NCBI GenBank assembly: GCA_032162705.1
Contig: JAVRON010000070.1
Span: forward strand, 1 to 64,000
Direction of reading: 5' to 3'
Origin: QHXN01 sp032162705
Lineage (GTDB): Bacteria > Acidobacteriota > Blastocatellia > Pyrinomonadales > Pyrinomonadaceae
DNA length: 64,000 bases
Part shown: in pieces, positions 10,201 to 17,812 of the stretch
Layout of the letters: every line of letters begins with the position of its first letter
Position numbering within the stretch: the first letter of the stretch is position 1
Notes under the pieces: model-generated
Databases searched by the model: none
What the model was told of the DNA's origin: nothing
Seen by the model: the letters and a program-made list of their open reading frames with translations, nothing else
Made by a program: the position numbers and the translations under genes

Positions 10201-10538
10201 ACTTTTGCGTCCCACGCGCTCGCTACTCTCTCTAAATTGAGCACATTCTTTTCGAAATACCAGTCATGCCCGTTGAGGATTTCAATGTTCTCATCAGCGA
10301 GGTGCCGGTCAAGATCGGGAACAGCTTGTGCCAACACTCCTTTGGCCTCTTCCACTGTAATCATCTCGGAGTCCGAGACCACCCACAGGCAATATTCTTT
10401 GCTTTCCAATCCGGCCTTGAAATATGGAACGAGAGTGTCGAGCAAGTCCTGTTTCGTCTCGTAGAAATGACAGAAGTGTGTGCCCCAGGGTGCGTCGCCG
10501 ATGACGCTGATGCCGGTCTTTCGTAACTCAGTTGCCAT
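7215..10538 (-). CDS. MEDS-DUF4118-multi-PAS histidine kinase (HisKA_3 type)
   Basis: About 1107 residues. The N-terminal 190 residues match the MEDS sensor type (GTHFCHFYETKQDLLDTLVP, LWVVSD). A four-helix KdpD-like DUF4118 membrane segment follows at about 225-325, then four or five PAS domains each closing with an ITERKRAE-like linker. The kinase core is HisKA_3, with REIHDELG carrying phospho-His912, and a HATPase (DNGRGI). ATG 10538 is chosen because GGAGG lies eight bases upstream; the in-frame GTG at 10547 would abut that site. The next gene downstream is a NarL-type regulator, the expected partner. The MEDS domain is known from DcmR and methanogen regulators and is thought to bind small organic ligands. 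The ligand here is unknown. Confidence 0.93.
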   Translation of the reverse strand: MATELRKTGISVIGDAPWGTHFCHFYETKQDLLDTLVPYFKAGLESKEYCLWVVSDSEMITVEEAKGVLAQAVPDLDRHLADENIEILNGHDWYFEKNVLNLERVASAWDAKVKRALARGYEGLRASADTFWLREKDWKDFCAYEKQVNDWIADQRMTVLCTYPLAKSGAAEVLDVAQTHRFAIARRRGEWEVFESLELIQARAEIKRLNEALQRVVERTPEPSAILSYGVAVLSVIAALIITLWLRSEVGQSSTPIVGLFLCAVMFSAWFSGVGPGLLATALSLLAFVYYFAAPFYSWAVDIKEIPRLIIFALSALFVGSLSAAQRSKAESLRRARDVLDETVQEVKRTNVALRAEITERKRAEALLHAQEQVFRAIVENAPDHIARYDRSFRRTYVNPSFAKALELPAEALIGMPIFSSLRDAGADVKEDELAQIRQRCENVFDTGESCEFEVTLPMPTARRYYSVRFFPELDLNGSVINVLAIARDITKRKRAEDALRQSEDRIRLIIDTIPVMAWSLRPDGVVDFLNQRWIDYAGLSLEQYLEEPTRPVHPEDIPRVMEKWLAHMGAGEPNEDELRLRRADGEYRWFLVRNAPLRDEQGNVVEWYGASIDIQERKQVEEQLRQSERQLAEAQRLARVGSWNWDLQNNVLSWSDELYRVSGVDPQAFTPAYEEFVMEFVHAEDRALVRGVIESSLKTQEPFSFYYRILRPDGEERVIYSRGGIVSDEHGKPVRMFGAAQDVTEHRRAEEALREAERKYHDIFEHAGEGIFQSTPDGRYIAANPALARMYGFASPEELIHSRRDISLQLYVDPTRREEFKRQLEEQGVVRGFEHEVFRKDGSRLWISVNARAVKDEQGAIQYYEGTAQDMTERKAAEERLRATTEQLRALSARIHSAKEEEGTRIAREIHDELGTALTSLRWDLESVDKVISESGDEPQLQALRERIEAMLRLIETTISSVRRISSELRPSVLDDLGLVEAIEWQAEQFQARTGIICRCDCALENLGFSQERSTALFRIFQEALTNILRHAQATSVDITIKVEAGEFVLIIMDNGRGITENEKSGSQSLGLLGMQERAHLIGGKINITGVKGEGTVITVRVPRPG

Positions 10539-10955
10539 TGCAGCCACCTCCTACTATTTCGGCTCTGACCAGTTGCTACCAATGTAGCAACGATAGAGTT
10601 GGCGAACTCAGAATGGAGCAAGGGTGCAAAGAATATACCTAAATATTTAATCAGTATATAGCTCAGATAGTTGGGGAATATCTGACACCTCTTACCCGTT
10701 CGGCCACTACTACGCACTACTCAAAAAGGTAAAGTTTGTAGGACAAACACCGACAAGCTCGTCAGGCGATATCTGACGAAAGAATCAGTCAAAGCCTGAT
10801 ATTCATCTGCGGCCTCCGACCTGTATCTTCATATTTAATCCGTGTCGAGAGAATGCACAACTCTGGGAATTGAAATTATGAGGTGTGCAAATTAGCGTCA
10901 CACTGCCACGACGCACCGCGTCTGGTCAAGTACACATTAAGCTGAGGTCGTGTTG
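10539..10955. other. Divergent intergenic region between MEDS kinase and Crp-like gene
   Basis: About 420 bases without a gene. It contains the strong AGGAGG ribosome-binding site of the kinase (10545-10552, read on minus) and an AT-rich block at about 10625-10675 that is the likely promoter area for the leftward unit. TGAGG at 10943-10947 serves the Crp-like gene. No confident -35/-10 pair, terminator or RNA was found. Confidence 0.3.
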
Positions 10956-11729
10956 ATGAATATTTCAATGCCGGGGCTGAAAGTATTAGAAGCGAACCAA
11001 CCGTATGATCGAGGAGCAAGGTCAGAATTAAAGATGCCCGGGAGCGTTGCAAATCGGCTTCTCGCCGCCCTTCCCGTTGAAGAGTATGAACGCCTGCGTC
11101 CACGTCTGGAGCAGGTTTCCTTTGCTCTTGGCGAAGTTATCTATGAGTCAGGGGAACATCTGGATTATGTCTATTTCCCCATTACTGCCATCATCTCTTT
11201 GCTTTACTTGATGGAAAACGGTTCATCCGTGGAGATGGGTCTGGTGGGTAATGACGGAGTAGTGGGCATTGCTCTCTTCATGGGAGGCGGCACGATGCCC
11301 AACCGTGCCGTCGTCCAGAGTGCCGGAGTCGTCTACAGGATGAAGGCGAAGGTGCTGCAAGATGAGTTTGCGCGTGGCGGCCAGTTTCAAAATTCGCTGC
11401 TGCGCTATACGCAAGCGCTCATCACACAAATTTCACAGACAGCCGTCTGCAATCGTCTCCATTCGGTGGAACAGCAACTGTGCCGCAGGCTCCTGTTAAG
11501 CCATGATCGTGTGCAGACAGACGAGTTGATCATGACGCAGACACTGATTGCCAATATTCTAGGAGTGTCGCGCGAAGGCGTGACCATGGCTGCCGGTCGG
11601 CTCCAAGATATAGGAGCGATCAGCTATGTCCGCGGCCATATCAAGATTCTCGACCGCGAGAAGTTGGAAGCGACCGTGTGCGAATGTTATCGCGTAGTCA
11701 AAGACGAGTCTGATCGCCTGCTCGGGTAG
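10956..11729 (+). CDS. Crp/Fnr-family transcriptional regulator
   Basis: 257 residues. A cyclic-nucleotide-binding-like beta-roll at about 25-145 (LGEVIYESGEHLDYVYFP, VGNDGVVGIALFMGG) is followed by a long helix and a C-terminal winged helix with the Crp-type recognition segment NILGVSREGVTMAAGRLQDIG. No Fnr-type cysteine cluster is seen, so an iron-sulfur oxygen sensor is unlikely; whether it binds cAMP cannot be judged. ATG 10956 has TGAGG eight bases upstream; the GTG and TTG codons just before it are less well placed. It sits between the kinase pair and the long receiver run and could regulate either. This subtype is common next to signalling genes in soil bacteria. Confidence 0.9.
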   Translation: MNISMPGLKVLEANQPYDRGARSELKMPGSVANRLLAALPVEEYERLRPRLEQVSFALGEVIYESGEHLDYVYFPITAIISLLYLMENGSSVEMGLVGNDGVVGIALFMGGGTMPNRAVVQSAGVVYRMKAKVLQDEFARGGQFQNSLLRYTQALITQISQTAVCNRLHSVEQQLCRRLLLSHDRVQTDELIMTQTLIANILGVSREGVTMAAGRLQDIGAISYVRGHIKILDREKLEATVCECYRVVKDESDRLLG

Positions 11730-12091
11730 AAACCTCTTCATTTCTTCCTCACCTCTGCGTCTATGTGCTCTACCTCACCGACGCTCACTCTTTTAAGTGA
11801 TATACCATCTTTACAATTCTGCGGAGCATTAATTTTCCGACATGTTTGTTCCAAAGAATGGACGTAAGTCCTAACCAATGGATTAAGTCGGTCATGCCCG
11901 CAGGATATTCCGCACGGGACAGGACATCAACGTGCGCAGGCCGACCGGTATAGTGCTGAGAAAAGGCGAATTCAACCTCTCTTGCTAATCAGGGAACCCA
12001 ACGCCCTTTGTTAGCCCCACCCGACCAGGAGAGGGATGAAGTTCTAATCTCTCAGACCCAAAGATTGATGAGAAGCAGGAGGGCCCGGAGT
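11730..12091. other. Intergenic region upstream of receiver/kinase run
   Basis: About 360 bases with no supported ORF. AGGAGGG at 12077-12083 is the ribosome-binding site of the next gene. The AT-rich stretch at about 11795-11840 is the likeliest promoter area for the downstream run, but no good consensus pair can be named. Confidence 0.3.
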
Positions 12092-12553
12092 ATGTCTCTT
12101 AACTCGTACAATGCTAAGGCATCTGAGTACGTTGAGGATCAAACGTCCCGTCGGCGATTTGATCCTGACCACCCTCTCGTCCTGTTAGTGAAGGATCAAG
12201 AGGATGCGCTCTTTGAGATAAAGCATGCGCTGGAATCGAACGGCTACCGTGTGATTGACACGGACAATGGGCAGGATGCGGCCAAGCGCGCCCGGTATGC
12301 ACATCCAGACCTCCTCCTCGTTGATCTGGATGTGCCGCTGCTCTATGGGCTGGTTGCCGCGCGCCAGATTTTGAAGCAGGCATTCCTGGGAGCTGTGCCG
12401 GTCGTGATCGTGACTCATGAAGAAGCGCTAGACCCTTACACGTTGATGGAAGTTTGTTTCCGTCGCAATGAGTATGTGACGAGACTTTCAGACTACGAGC
12501 AGCTAAAGCATCTGCTCGACTATCTGTTGCCGGTCGGGCCAAAGGCGGCATAG
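12092..12553 (+). CDS. Degenerate stand-alone receiver-domain protein
   Basis: 153 residues. An N-terminal tail of about 30 residues precedes one receiver domain. The phospho-acceptor equivalent is present (Asp78 in LVDLDVP) and so is the Thr (VIVTHEE). The first acidic pair reads KD in LLVKDQED, and the conserved Lys-Pro near the end is replaced by TRLSD, so phosphoryl chemistry is doubtful. The next gene is a paralogue with the same N-terminal pattern (MFSNPYSAKA against MSLNSYNAKA here). This supports the start at 12092, which also has AGGAGGG eight bases upstream, rather than the longer frame from 12008. It probably acts by protein contact, perhaps as a decoy or a constitutive-state receiver. 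No output domain is present. Confidence 0.8.
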   Translation: MSLNSYNAKASEYVEDQTSRRRFDPDHPLVLLVKDQEDALFEIKHALESNGYRVIDTDNGQDAAKRARYAHPDLLLVDLDVPLLYGLVAARQILKQAFLGAVPVVIVTHEEALDPYTLMEVCFRRNEYVTRLSDYEQLKHLLDYLLPVGPKAA

Positions 12554-12627
12554 TCTTCGCGGAACCATTTCAACCAACGTCCAGCGCCGCGCTCGCTTTG
12601 CAGCACAATAAATAAGGTGTCGCACTG

Positions 12628-13086
12628 ATGTTTAGTAATCCTTACAGCGCCAAAGCACCCGAACAGGCGGACGGCCAAAAGTTCAGTCGGCGCTCGATGG
12701 CCGGCAATCCACTGGTGCTGGTGGTGGAAGATCATGAGGATACGCGCTTCATACTTCGCTGGTTTCTGGAAAGGAGCGGCTGTCGGGTGGTGGAAGCTAC
12801 GGACGGATTTAAGGCTGTCGAGATAGCCGGGCGTGAGCGGCCTGATCTTATTTTGATGGATGGCGGTCTGCCGCTGCTGGACGGCCTGACGGCGACGCGC
12901 CTCATTCGTCAGAACACGCTGTTGCAGGAAGTGTTGATCGTTGCTCTTTCCACTTGGGCGACGCCGAGTTTTCACGCTGCCGCACTTGCCGCGGGGTGCA
13001 ATGAATGCTTCGACAAGCCGATTGATTTTAAGCGATTGAAGAGTCTCTTAACCGAGCTCGCGGGCGCGTCTTTCGCTGCGGGTTAG
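12628..13086 (+). CDS. Stand-alone receiver-domain protein
   Basis: 152 residues: a 30-residue tail, then a receiver with an intact active site (VVEDHED acidic site, Asp78 in LILMDGGLP, Ser in ALSTWA, Lys in FDKPID). No effector domain follows, so it probably shuttles phosphate or acts allosterically, like CheY or Spo0F. It is a tandem paralogue of the preceding gene, with the acceptor at the same residue number, so the pair arose by duplication and the upstream copy decayed. It lies about 60 bases before a PAS histidine kinase on the same strand, the likely donor. Only a weak AAGG-like ribosome-binding site precedes the ATG. Confidence 0.88.
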   Translation: MFSNPYSAKAPEQADGQKFSRRSMAGNPLVLVVEDHEDTRFILRWFLERSGCRVVEATDGFKAVEIAGRERPDLILMDGGLPLLDGLTATRLIRQNTLLQEVLIVALSTWATPSFHAAALAAGCNECFDKPIDFKRLKSLLTELAGASFAAG

Positions 13087-13144
13087 TCGCATCGAGAGTG
13101 CCGGTGCAGAGTAGCGCATCTTAGTAAGGGGTAAAGAGACTAAA

Positions 13145-14332
13145 ATGTTAGTTGAAAAGTCTAATCAGGAATTGCGTGATGATCGCGCTTTAGATTACTT
13201 CCAAAACATCGTCGAGACGGTGCGCGAGCCGCTCATCATCCTCGATTCCGACTTGCGCGTGACGGGCGCGAGCCGTTCCTTCTACCGGACTTTCAAAGTT
13301 ACGAAAGAGGAGACGGAAGGCCGACTCATCTACGAACTGGGTGATCGGCAGTGGGACATCCCTGCCCTCAGAACGCTGCTTGAAGAAATCCTTCCCGAGC
13401 GCACGCAGTTTGACGGCTTCGAGGTCGTGCATGAGTTCCCACGCGTTGGGCGGCGGGTGATCTTGCTCAACGCCCGCCGGATCATCAGTCAAGAGCGCAA
13501 CGCGACCACGATCCTTTTGGCGATTGAGGACATCACCGACCGCAAACGGATCGAGGAGAAGTTAAAAATCTACGCCGACAAGTTGGAGCGCAGCAACCGC
13601 GAGCTACAAGATTTCGCGCAGGTTGCTTCGCACGACCTCCAGGAGCCACTGCGGAAGATTCTATCCTTCGGCGACCGGCTCAGAATCAAAGCCGGTGAAT
13701 CGCTCGATGCAGACTGTCAAGATTATCTCCAGCGGATGTTCAATGCCGCGTTCAGGATGCAGTCCCTGATCACCGACCTGATGTCGTTCTCCAAAATTGA
13801 GACTATGGGGCAACCTTTTGTCCCGACCGATCTGGGTTTGATCGCCCGTGAGGTCAGCGCCGATTTAGAGACCAGCGTCGAGAAGGCCAGAGGGCGTCTT
13901 GAGATTGAAGAACTCCCGACCATAGATGCCGACCCCATGCAGATGCGGCAACTCCTGCAAAATCTGATCGGCAACTCTCTCAAGTATTTTCGCGCAGGGG
14001 TTCCGCCAGTCGTCCGCGTCTATAGTCAAAAGCTCGATGCGCGCAGCCCCGAGTCCATGGACGAAAGTGCTCTGGCCCGGCAACTCTGCCAGATTTTAGT
14101 AGAGGATAACGGCATCGGGTTTGACGAGAAGTACCTCGACCGCATCTTCACCGTCTTCCAGCGCCTCCACAAGAAAGGTGAATACGAGGGAACCGGAGTA
14201 GGTCTCGCTATCTGCCGAAAGATAGTTGACCGGCATGGCGGGACGATCACGGCCCGTAGTCGTCCGGGGCAGGGCACGACCTTTGTAGTGACCTTGCCGG
14301 TCAGACAACCCAAGGAAGTGCAAGTGCTATGA
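13145..14332 (+). CDS. PAS-domain histidine kinase (phytochrome-kinase-like core)
   Basis: 395 residues, no membrane segment seen, so cytoplasmic. PAS domain about 15-130 (PLIILDSDLRVTGASRSFYR); coiled linker; HisKA with ASHDLQEPLRKI (His163), typical of kinases in the cyanobacterial phytochrome Cph1 class; HATPase about 265-385 (LLQNLIGNSLKYF N-box, DNGIGF, GTGVGLAI). There is no GAF-PHY chromophore module, so it is not itself a phytochrome. Its stop overlaps the start of an Rcp1-like receiver by four bases (ATGA), a strong sign of translational coupling and of a cognate pair, since Cph1-type kinases pair with Rcp1-type regulators. The PAS ligand is unknown. Confidence 0.93.
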   Translation: MLVEKSNQELRDDRALDYFQNIVETVREPLIILDSDLRVTGASRSFYRTFKVTKEETEGRLIYELGDRQWDIPALRTLLEEILPERTQFDGFEVVHEFPRVGRRVILLNARRIISQERNATTILLAIEDITDRKRIEEKLKIYADKLERSNRELQDFAQVASHDLQEPLRKILSFGDRLRIKAGESLDADCQDYLQRMFNAAFRMQSLITDLMSFSKIETMGQPFVPTDLGLIAREVSADLETSVEKARGRLEIEELPTIDADPMQMRQLLQNLIGNSLKYFRAGVPPVVRVYSQKLDARSPESMDESALARQLCQILVEDNGIGFDEKYLDRIFTVFQRLHKKGEYEGTGVGLAICRKIVDRHGGTITARSRPGQGTTFVVTLPVRQPKEVQVL

Positions 14333-14799
14333 GAGACACACGCAAATCGATCACCATTCTGCTCGCCGATGACGACGAGGAAGACCGCATGCTGGTATGC
14401 GATGCTCTGGCTGAGAGCCGCCTGTCGAACAATATATCTTGCGTGACGGACGGCGAGGATTTGATGGACTACCTGCACCAGCGAGGCAAATACGCGCCGC
14501 CCGCCGTCGCACCGCGTCCGGGCTTAATCCTGCTCGACTTGAATATGCCAAAGAAGGACGGGCGCGAAGCTTTACTGGAGATCAAGGCCGACCCCGACCT
14601 GCGGCAGATTCCCGTCGTGGTGATGACGACCTCGAAGGCCGAGGAGGACATTTTTCACAGCTATGACTCGGGGGCGAGTTCGTTCGTCAGCAAGCCGGTG
14701 ACGTTCGAGGGCTTGGTTGATGTCATGAAGGGGCTGGGCCGGTACTGGTTCGAGATTATCGATCTGCCCCGGCACAAAGAGTTAGGGAAGTGGAAATGA
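14329..14799 (+). CDS. Rcp1-like single-domain response regulator
   Basis: 156 residues, a single receiver: DDDEEDR acidic site, Asp70 in LLDLNMPKKDGRE, Thr in VVMTTSKAEED, Lys in VSKPV. The acidic DEED run, the PKKDG loop and the aromatic-rich tail (RYWFEI) are typical of the Rcp1 group, which takes phosphate from phytochrome-type kinases. It overlaps both neighbours: its ATG lies within the kinase stop and its TGA lies within the ATG of the hybrid kinase, so all three should be made in balanced amounts. With no output domain of its own, it likely relays phosphate to the downstream hybrid kinase or its HPt domain. Confidence 0.93.
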   Translation: MRDTRKSITILLADDDEEDRMLVCDALAESRLSNNISCVTDGEDLMDYLHQRGKYAPPAVAPRPGLILLDLNMPKKDGREALLEIKADPDLRQIPVVVMTTSKAEEDIFHSYDSGASSFVSKPVTFEGLVDVMKGLGRYWFEIIDLPRHKELGKWK

Positions 14800-16901
14800 A
14801 GAGTGAAACGATCAAAGTGCTCCTCGTCGATGACGACGAGGACGATTATATCCTCACCCGCGAACTGCTTTCTGAGGTGGAGGGTAGCAGGTATGCGCTC
14901 GATTGGGCCTCCTCCTACGAAGAAGGCTTGCAAGTAGCCGGGCGCGGGCAATATCACGTGTGTCTGGTGGACTATCGCCTCGGCGAACGCAGCGGCGTGC
15001 AGTTAATTCGTGAGGCCCGGGAAGCTCAGCTAACCACGCCGATGATCCTGCTCACCGGGCAGGGTAATCACGATGTGGACGTGGAGGCGATGGAGGCCGG
15101 GGCAACAGGCTATCTGGTCAAAGATGAGACGGCCGCAGGACGCTTAGACCAGACGATCAGATATGCGGTTGAGCTAAATACCGAGCGCACACGCGCAGAA
15201 GAAAAACTCGCGGAGCGCAAGCTAATCGAGTTGGAACTCGAACAGGCACGCGATGCGGCGTTGGAATCGGTGCGACTCAAATCAGAGTTCCTCGCCAACA
15301 TGAGCCATGAGATACGCACGCCCATGAATGGGATCATCGGCACGACGGAACTTGTCATGGAGACGGAGCTTGATGACCAGCAACGTGGTTACATAGATAC
15401 CATCGCGTCCTCCGCGGAATCCCTGTTAACCATCATCAACGACATTCTGGACTTCTCCAAGATTGAAGCGGGAATGCTCAACTTTGAAACGGTAGACTTT
15501 GACCTGCGCTTCACGGTTGAAAGTGTCTTAGGGTTGATGGCTGAACGAGTACGAGCCAAAGAGTTGAACATGGCTCTTCTCTTCGACGCGGACATGCCGA
15601 CCAAACTCCGCGGCGATCCTACGCGGTTACATCAGATTCTGACCAACCTGGTGGGTAACGCGGTCAAGTTCACCGAAGCGGGCCAGGTAGTAATCAAAGT
15701 CTCTAAACAAAGTGAGAGGGAAGAGCGGGTCACAATTCGCTTCGACGTTGAGGACACGGGCATAGGCATCTCTGAAAGTGATCAGAAGATGCTCTTCGCG
15801 CCTTTCGTACAGGCCGATGGTTCTGTGACCAGGCGCTACGGCGGAACGGGGCTGGGGTTGGCAATCGCCAAACAACTGGTGGAGATGATGGGCGGCACAA
15901 TCAGCATCACCAGCGAGCCGGGTTCTGGCTCTACCTTTACTTTTACGGCCAGCTTTATCAAACAGGCAAACCAGGAACCTACGTCCCAGCCTACGGAGGT
16001 TGACTTGAAAGACAGGCGAGTCGTCAGAGACCGCCGCTCAGTTGCCGTGTCCGCAAAGATGAACGGAGGTAGAGGCACTAAGAAGCTCATCCCGCAGCAC
16101 AGCTCGGGCGAGATGAAGGTCTCGCTTAATCGCAGCATTCTGTTGGTGGAAGACAACGAAGTGAATCAAGCGGTGGCGTCGGATCAACTGGCGAGACTTG
16201 GATACAAGGTTGATGTCGCGTCCAACGGCCAGGAGGCTCTCGACGCCCTGACGCTTCGGAGCTATGACGTGGTTCTGATGGATTGCGGCATGCCCGTGAT
16301 GGACGGCTACACGGCGACAGCCGAGATTCGCAAACGCGAGGGCGAAGCGGAGCACACTCCAATCATTGCGATGACTGCGCATGCGATGAGCGGCGACCGG
16401 GAAAAGTGTCTGGCCGCCGGGATGGATGCCTACATCGCCAAGCCGGTCAAGAGAAAGGCGCTTGAGGGAATCTTCGCGACGCTGTTTGGACAGGGCCACC
16501 TCTCAGCCACTCAACCTGTTCAGAGCGCCCCAACTGCTACATCTACCGGAGGCGATTCATCGCCTGTGGACGTAGCGTGTTTGACGGACACGGCCTCAAC
16601 CCCTGAAAAGTTAAAACGCATCATTGCGCTCTATCTGCGCCATACGGGAGAGCGATTGGAAGAATTGAAAATCGCCGTCAAGCAGGAATCCGCCAGCGAC
16701 GTTTACGCCATCGCGCATAAGTGTTTGGGCAGCAGCCGCACTTGCGGGATGACGGCAATCATACCGGCGCTGACAGAATTGCAACGCATGGGCAAAGCAG
16801 GCGACCTCGACGGCGCGGCGGATCAATTCAACGCTACACAGGCGGCGTTTCAAAAGCTAAAGCCCTTTTTGGAACTATATCTCGAACAGTTACCAGCATG
16901 A
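14796..16901 (+). CDS. REC-HisKA-HATPase-REC-HPt hybrid kinase
   Basis: 701 residues. REC1 about 7-125 (VDDDEDD, Asp59 in LVDYRLGERSG, Lys in LVKDET), HisKA with SHEIRTPMNG (His171), HATPase about 275-385 (GNAVKFTEAG, GTGLGLAI), a variable linker, REC2 about 445-565 (VEDNEVN, Asp496 in LMDCGMPVMDG, AKPVK), and a C-terminal HPt domain with AHKCLGSSR (His641). It carries all four phosphorelay stations in one polypeptide and is the only recognisable HPt in the window, so it may be the hub serving other receivers here. No membrane segment is visible, so input may come through REC1. ATG 14796 is chosen because AGGGAAG lies five bases upstream and it overlaps the preceding stop; the longer GTG start at 14790 is less likely. 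Confidence 0.95.
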   Translation: MKSETIKVLLVDDDEDDYILTRELLSEVEGSRYALDWASSYEEGLQVAGRGQYHVCLVDYRLGERSGVQLIREAREAQLTTPMILLTGQGNHDVDVEAMEAGATGYLVKDETAAGRLDQTIRYAVELNTERTRAEEKLAERKLIELELEQARDAALESVRLKSEFLANMSHEIRTPMNGIIGTTELVMETELDDQQRGYIDTIASSAESLLTIINDILDFSKIEAGMLNFETVDFDLRFTVESVLGLMAERVRAKELNMALLFDADMPTKLRGDPTRLHQILTNLVGNAVKFTEAGQVVIKVSKQSEREERVTIRFDVEDTGIGISESDQKMLFAPFVQADGSVTRRYGGTGLGLAIAKQLVEMMGGTISITSEPGSGSTFTFTASFIKQANQEPTSQPTEVDLKDRRVVRDRRSVAVSAKMNGGRGTKKLIPQHSSGEMKVSLNRSILLVEDNEVNQAVASDQLARLGYKVDVASNGQEALDALTLRSYDVVLMDCGMPVMDGYTATAEIRKREGEAEHTPIIAMTAHAMSGDREKCLAAGMDAYIAKPVKRKALEGIFATLFGQGHLSATQPVQSAPTATSTGGDSSPVDVACLTDTASTPEKLKRIIALYLRHTGERLEELKIAVKQESASDVYAIAHKCLGSSRTCGMTAIIPALTELQRMGKAGDLDGAADQFNATQAAFQKLKPFLELYLEQLPA

Positions 16902-16917
16902 ACGGGGGACAGTTGTC

Positions 16918-17736
16918 ATGGAAAAGATTTTCATCATCGAAGACGACGAAATCGTGGCCGAAATTTACAAGGATAAACTTCAGGCCGAGGGCTATGAGGT
17001 TGAAGTAGCGCACGACGGTCAAAGCGGATACCTGAGGTTAAAAACTTTCAAGCCCGATCTGTTACTGCTCGACATGATGGTTCCAGAACTGGCGGGTGTT
17101 GACATCATTAGAATGCTGCGCGGAAAGGGCGGGTTTAAAGACTTACCCATTTTTGCTTTCTCAGGGTCTGATGAACTACTCGAAGACGCCATGTATCTTG
17201 GAGCGACCGGGGTGTTGTCCAAAGGCGAGCACCTGCCGAATCAAATAGTGGCAAGGATTACTGAAGTGATTGCCGCGCTGCGCACAGTGGGGGCATCTGA
17301 GGCTGTGTATTTACACACTCTCGCGGAGTGGGTGCCTCCTACAGGGCGTGTTCTGGTCGTTGAAGATGATCCCATCATTATGCAGCTTGTGAAGGACGTG
17401 TTGGACGAAGAGGGTTACGACGTGGTGGCTACTCAAGACGGACGCGAGGCTTACAGAATCCTTGAAAAAGATAACAAGTTTGTCGCCGGAATCTTTGATG
17501 TGAATGTACCGGCGATACAAGGAACTGATCTGCTTCGTCACATGCAGACCGAAAAACGGCTGATGAGAATACCCGTGTTGATTATGACCAGCGAGCAAAG
17601 CGCGGCAATCCAATTCGAGAGTTTCTCCGCAGGTGCCGCGATCTTTATGCCAAAGCCGTTCACTCGCGTAACTTTGCGGACGATGTTCCGCACACTTATT
17701 TCAAGAAAGAGCGCTGCGCTCTCACTCGACGAGTGA
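16918..17736 (+). CDS. Tandem double-receiver protein
   Basis: 272 residues, two receivers and no output. REC1 about 1-125: IEDDE, Asp52 in LLLDMMVPE, Ser in FAFSGSDE, and a lysine in LSKGEH without the usual proline. REC2 about 142-262: VEDDP, Asp194 in GIFDVNVPAIQG, Thr in LIMTSEQS, Lys in PKPFTR. Both could accept phosphate, though the REC1 C-terminal loop is unusual. It starts 16 bases after the HPt-bearing hybrid kinase, which makes that kinase the likely donor. Two-receiver proteins can integrate two inputs or act as a phosphate sink. The frame stops cleanly, with nothing downstream suggesting a lost effector domain. Confidence 0.9.
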   Translation: MEKIFIIEDDEIVAEIYKDKLQAEGYEVEVAHDGQSGYLRLKTFKPDLLLLDMMVPELAGVDIIRMLRGKGGFKDLPIFAFSGSDELLEDAMYLGATGVLSKGEHLPNQIVARITEVIAALRTVGASEAVYLHTLAEWVPPTGRVLVVEDDPIIMQLVKDVLDEEGYDVVATQDGREAYRILEKDNKFVAGIFDVNVPAIQGTDLLRHMQTEKRLMRIPVLIMTSEQSAAIQFESFSAGAAIFMPKPFTRVTLRTMFRTLISRKSAALSLDE

Positions 17737-17812
17737 GAGCGCGATGCGGCGTGCCGACCTCCCATACAGTACGCCGTCTCTCTGTTCGGAAAGTACATAG
17801 AAACAAACAGGT

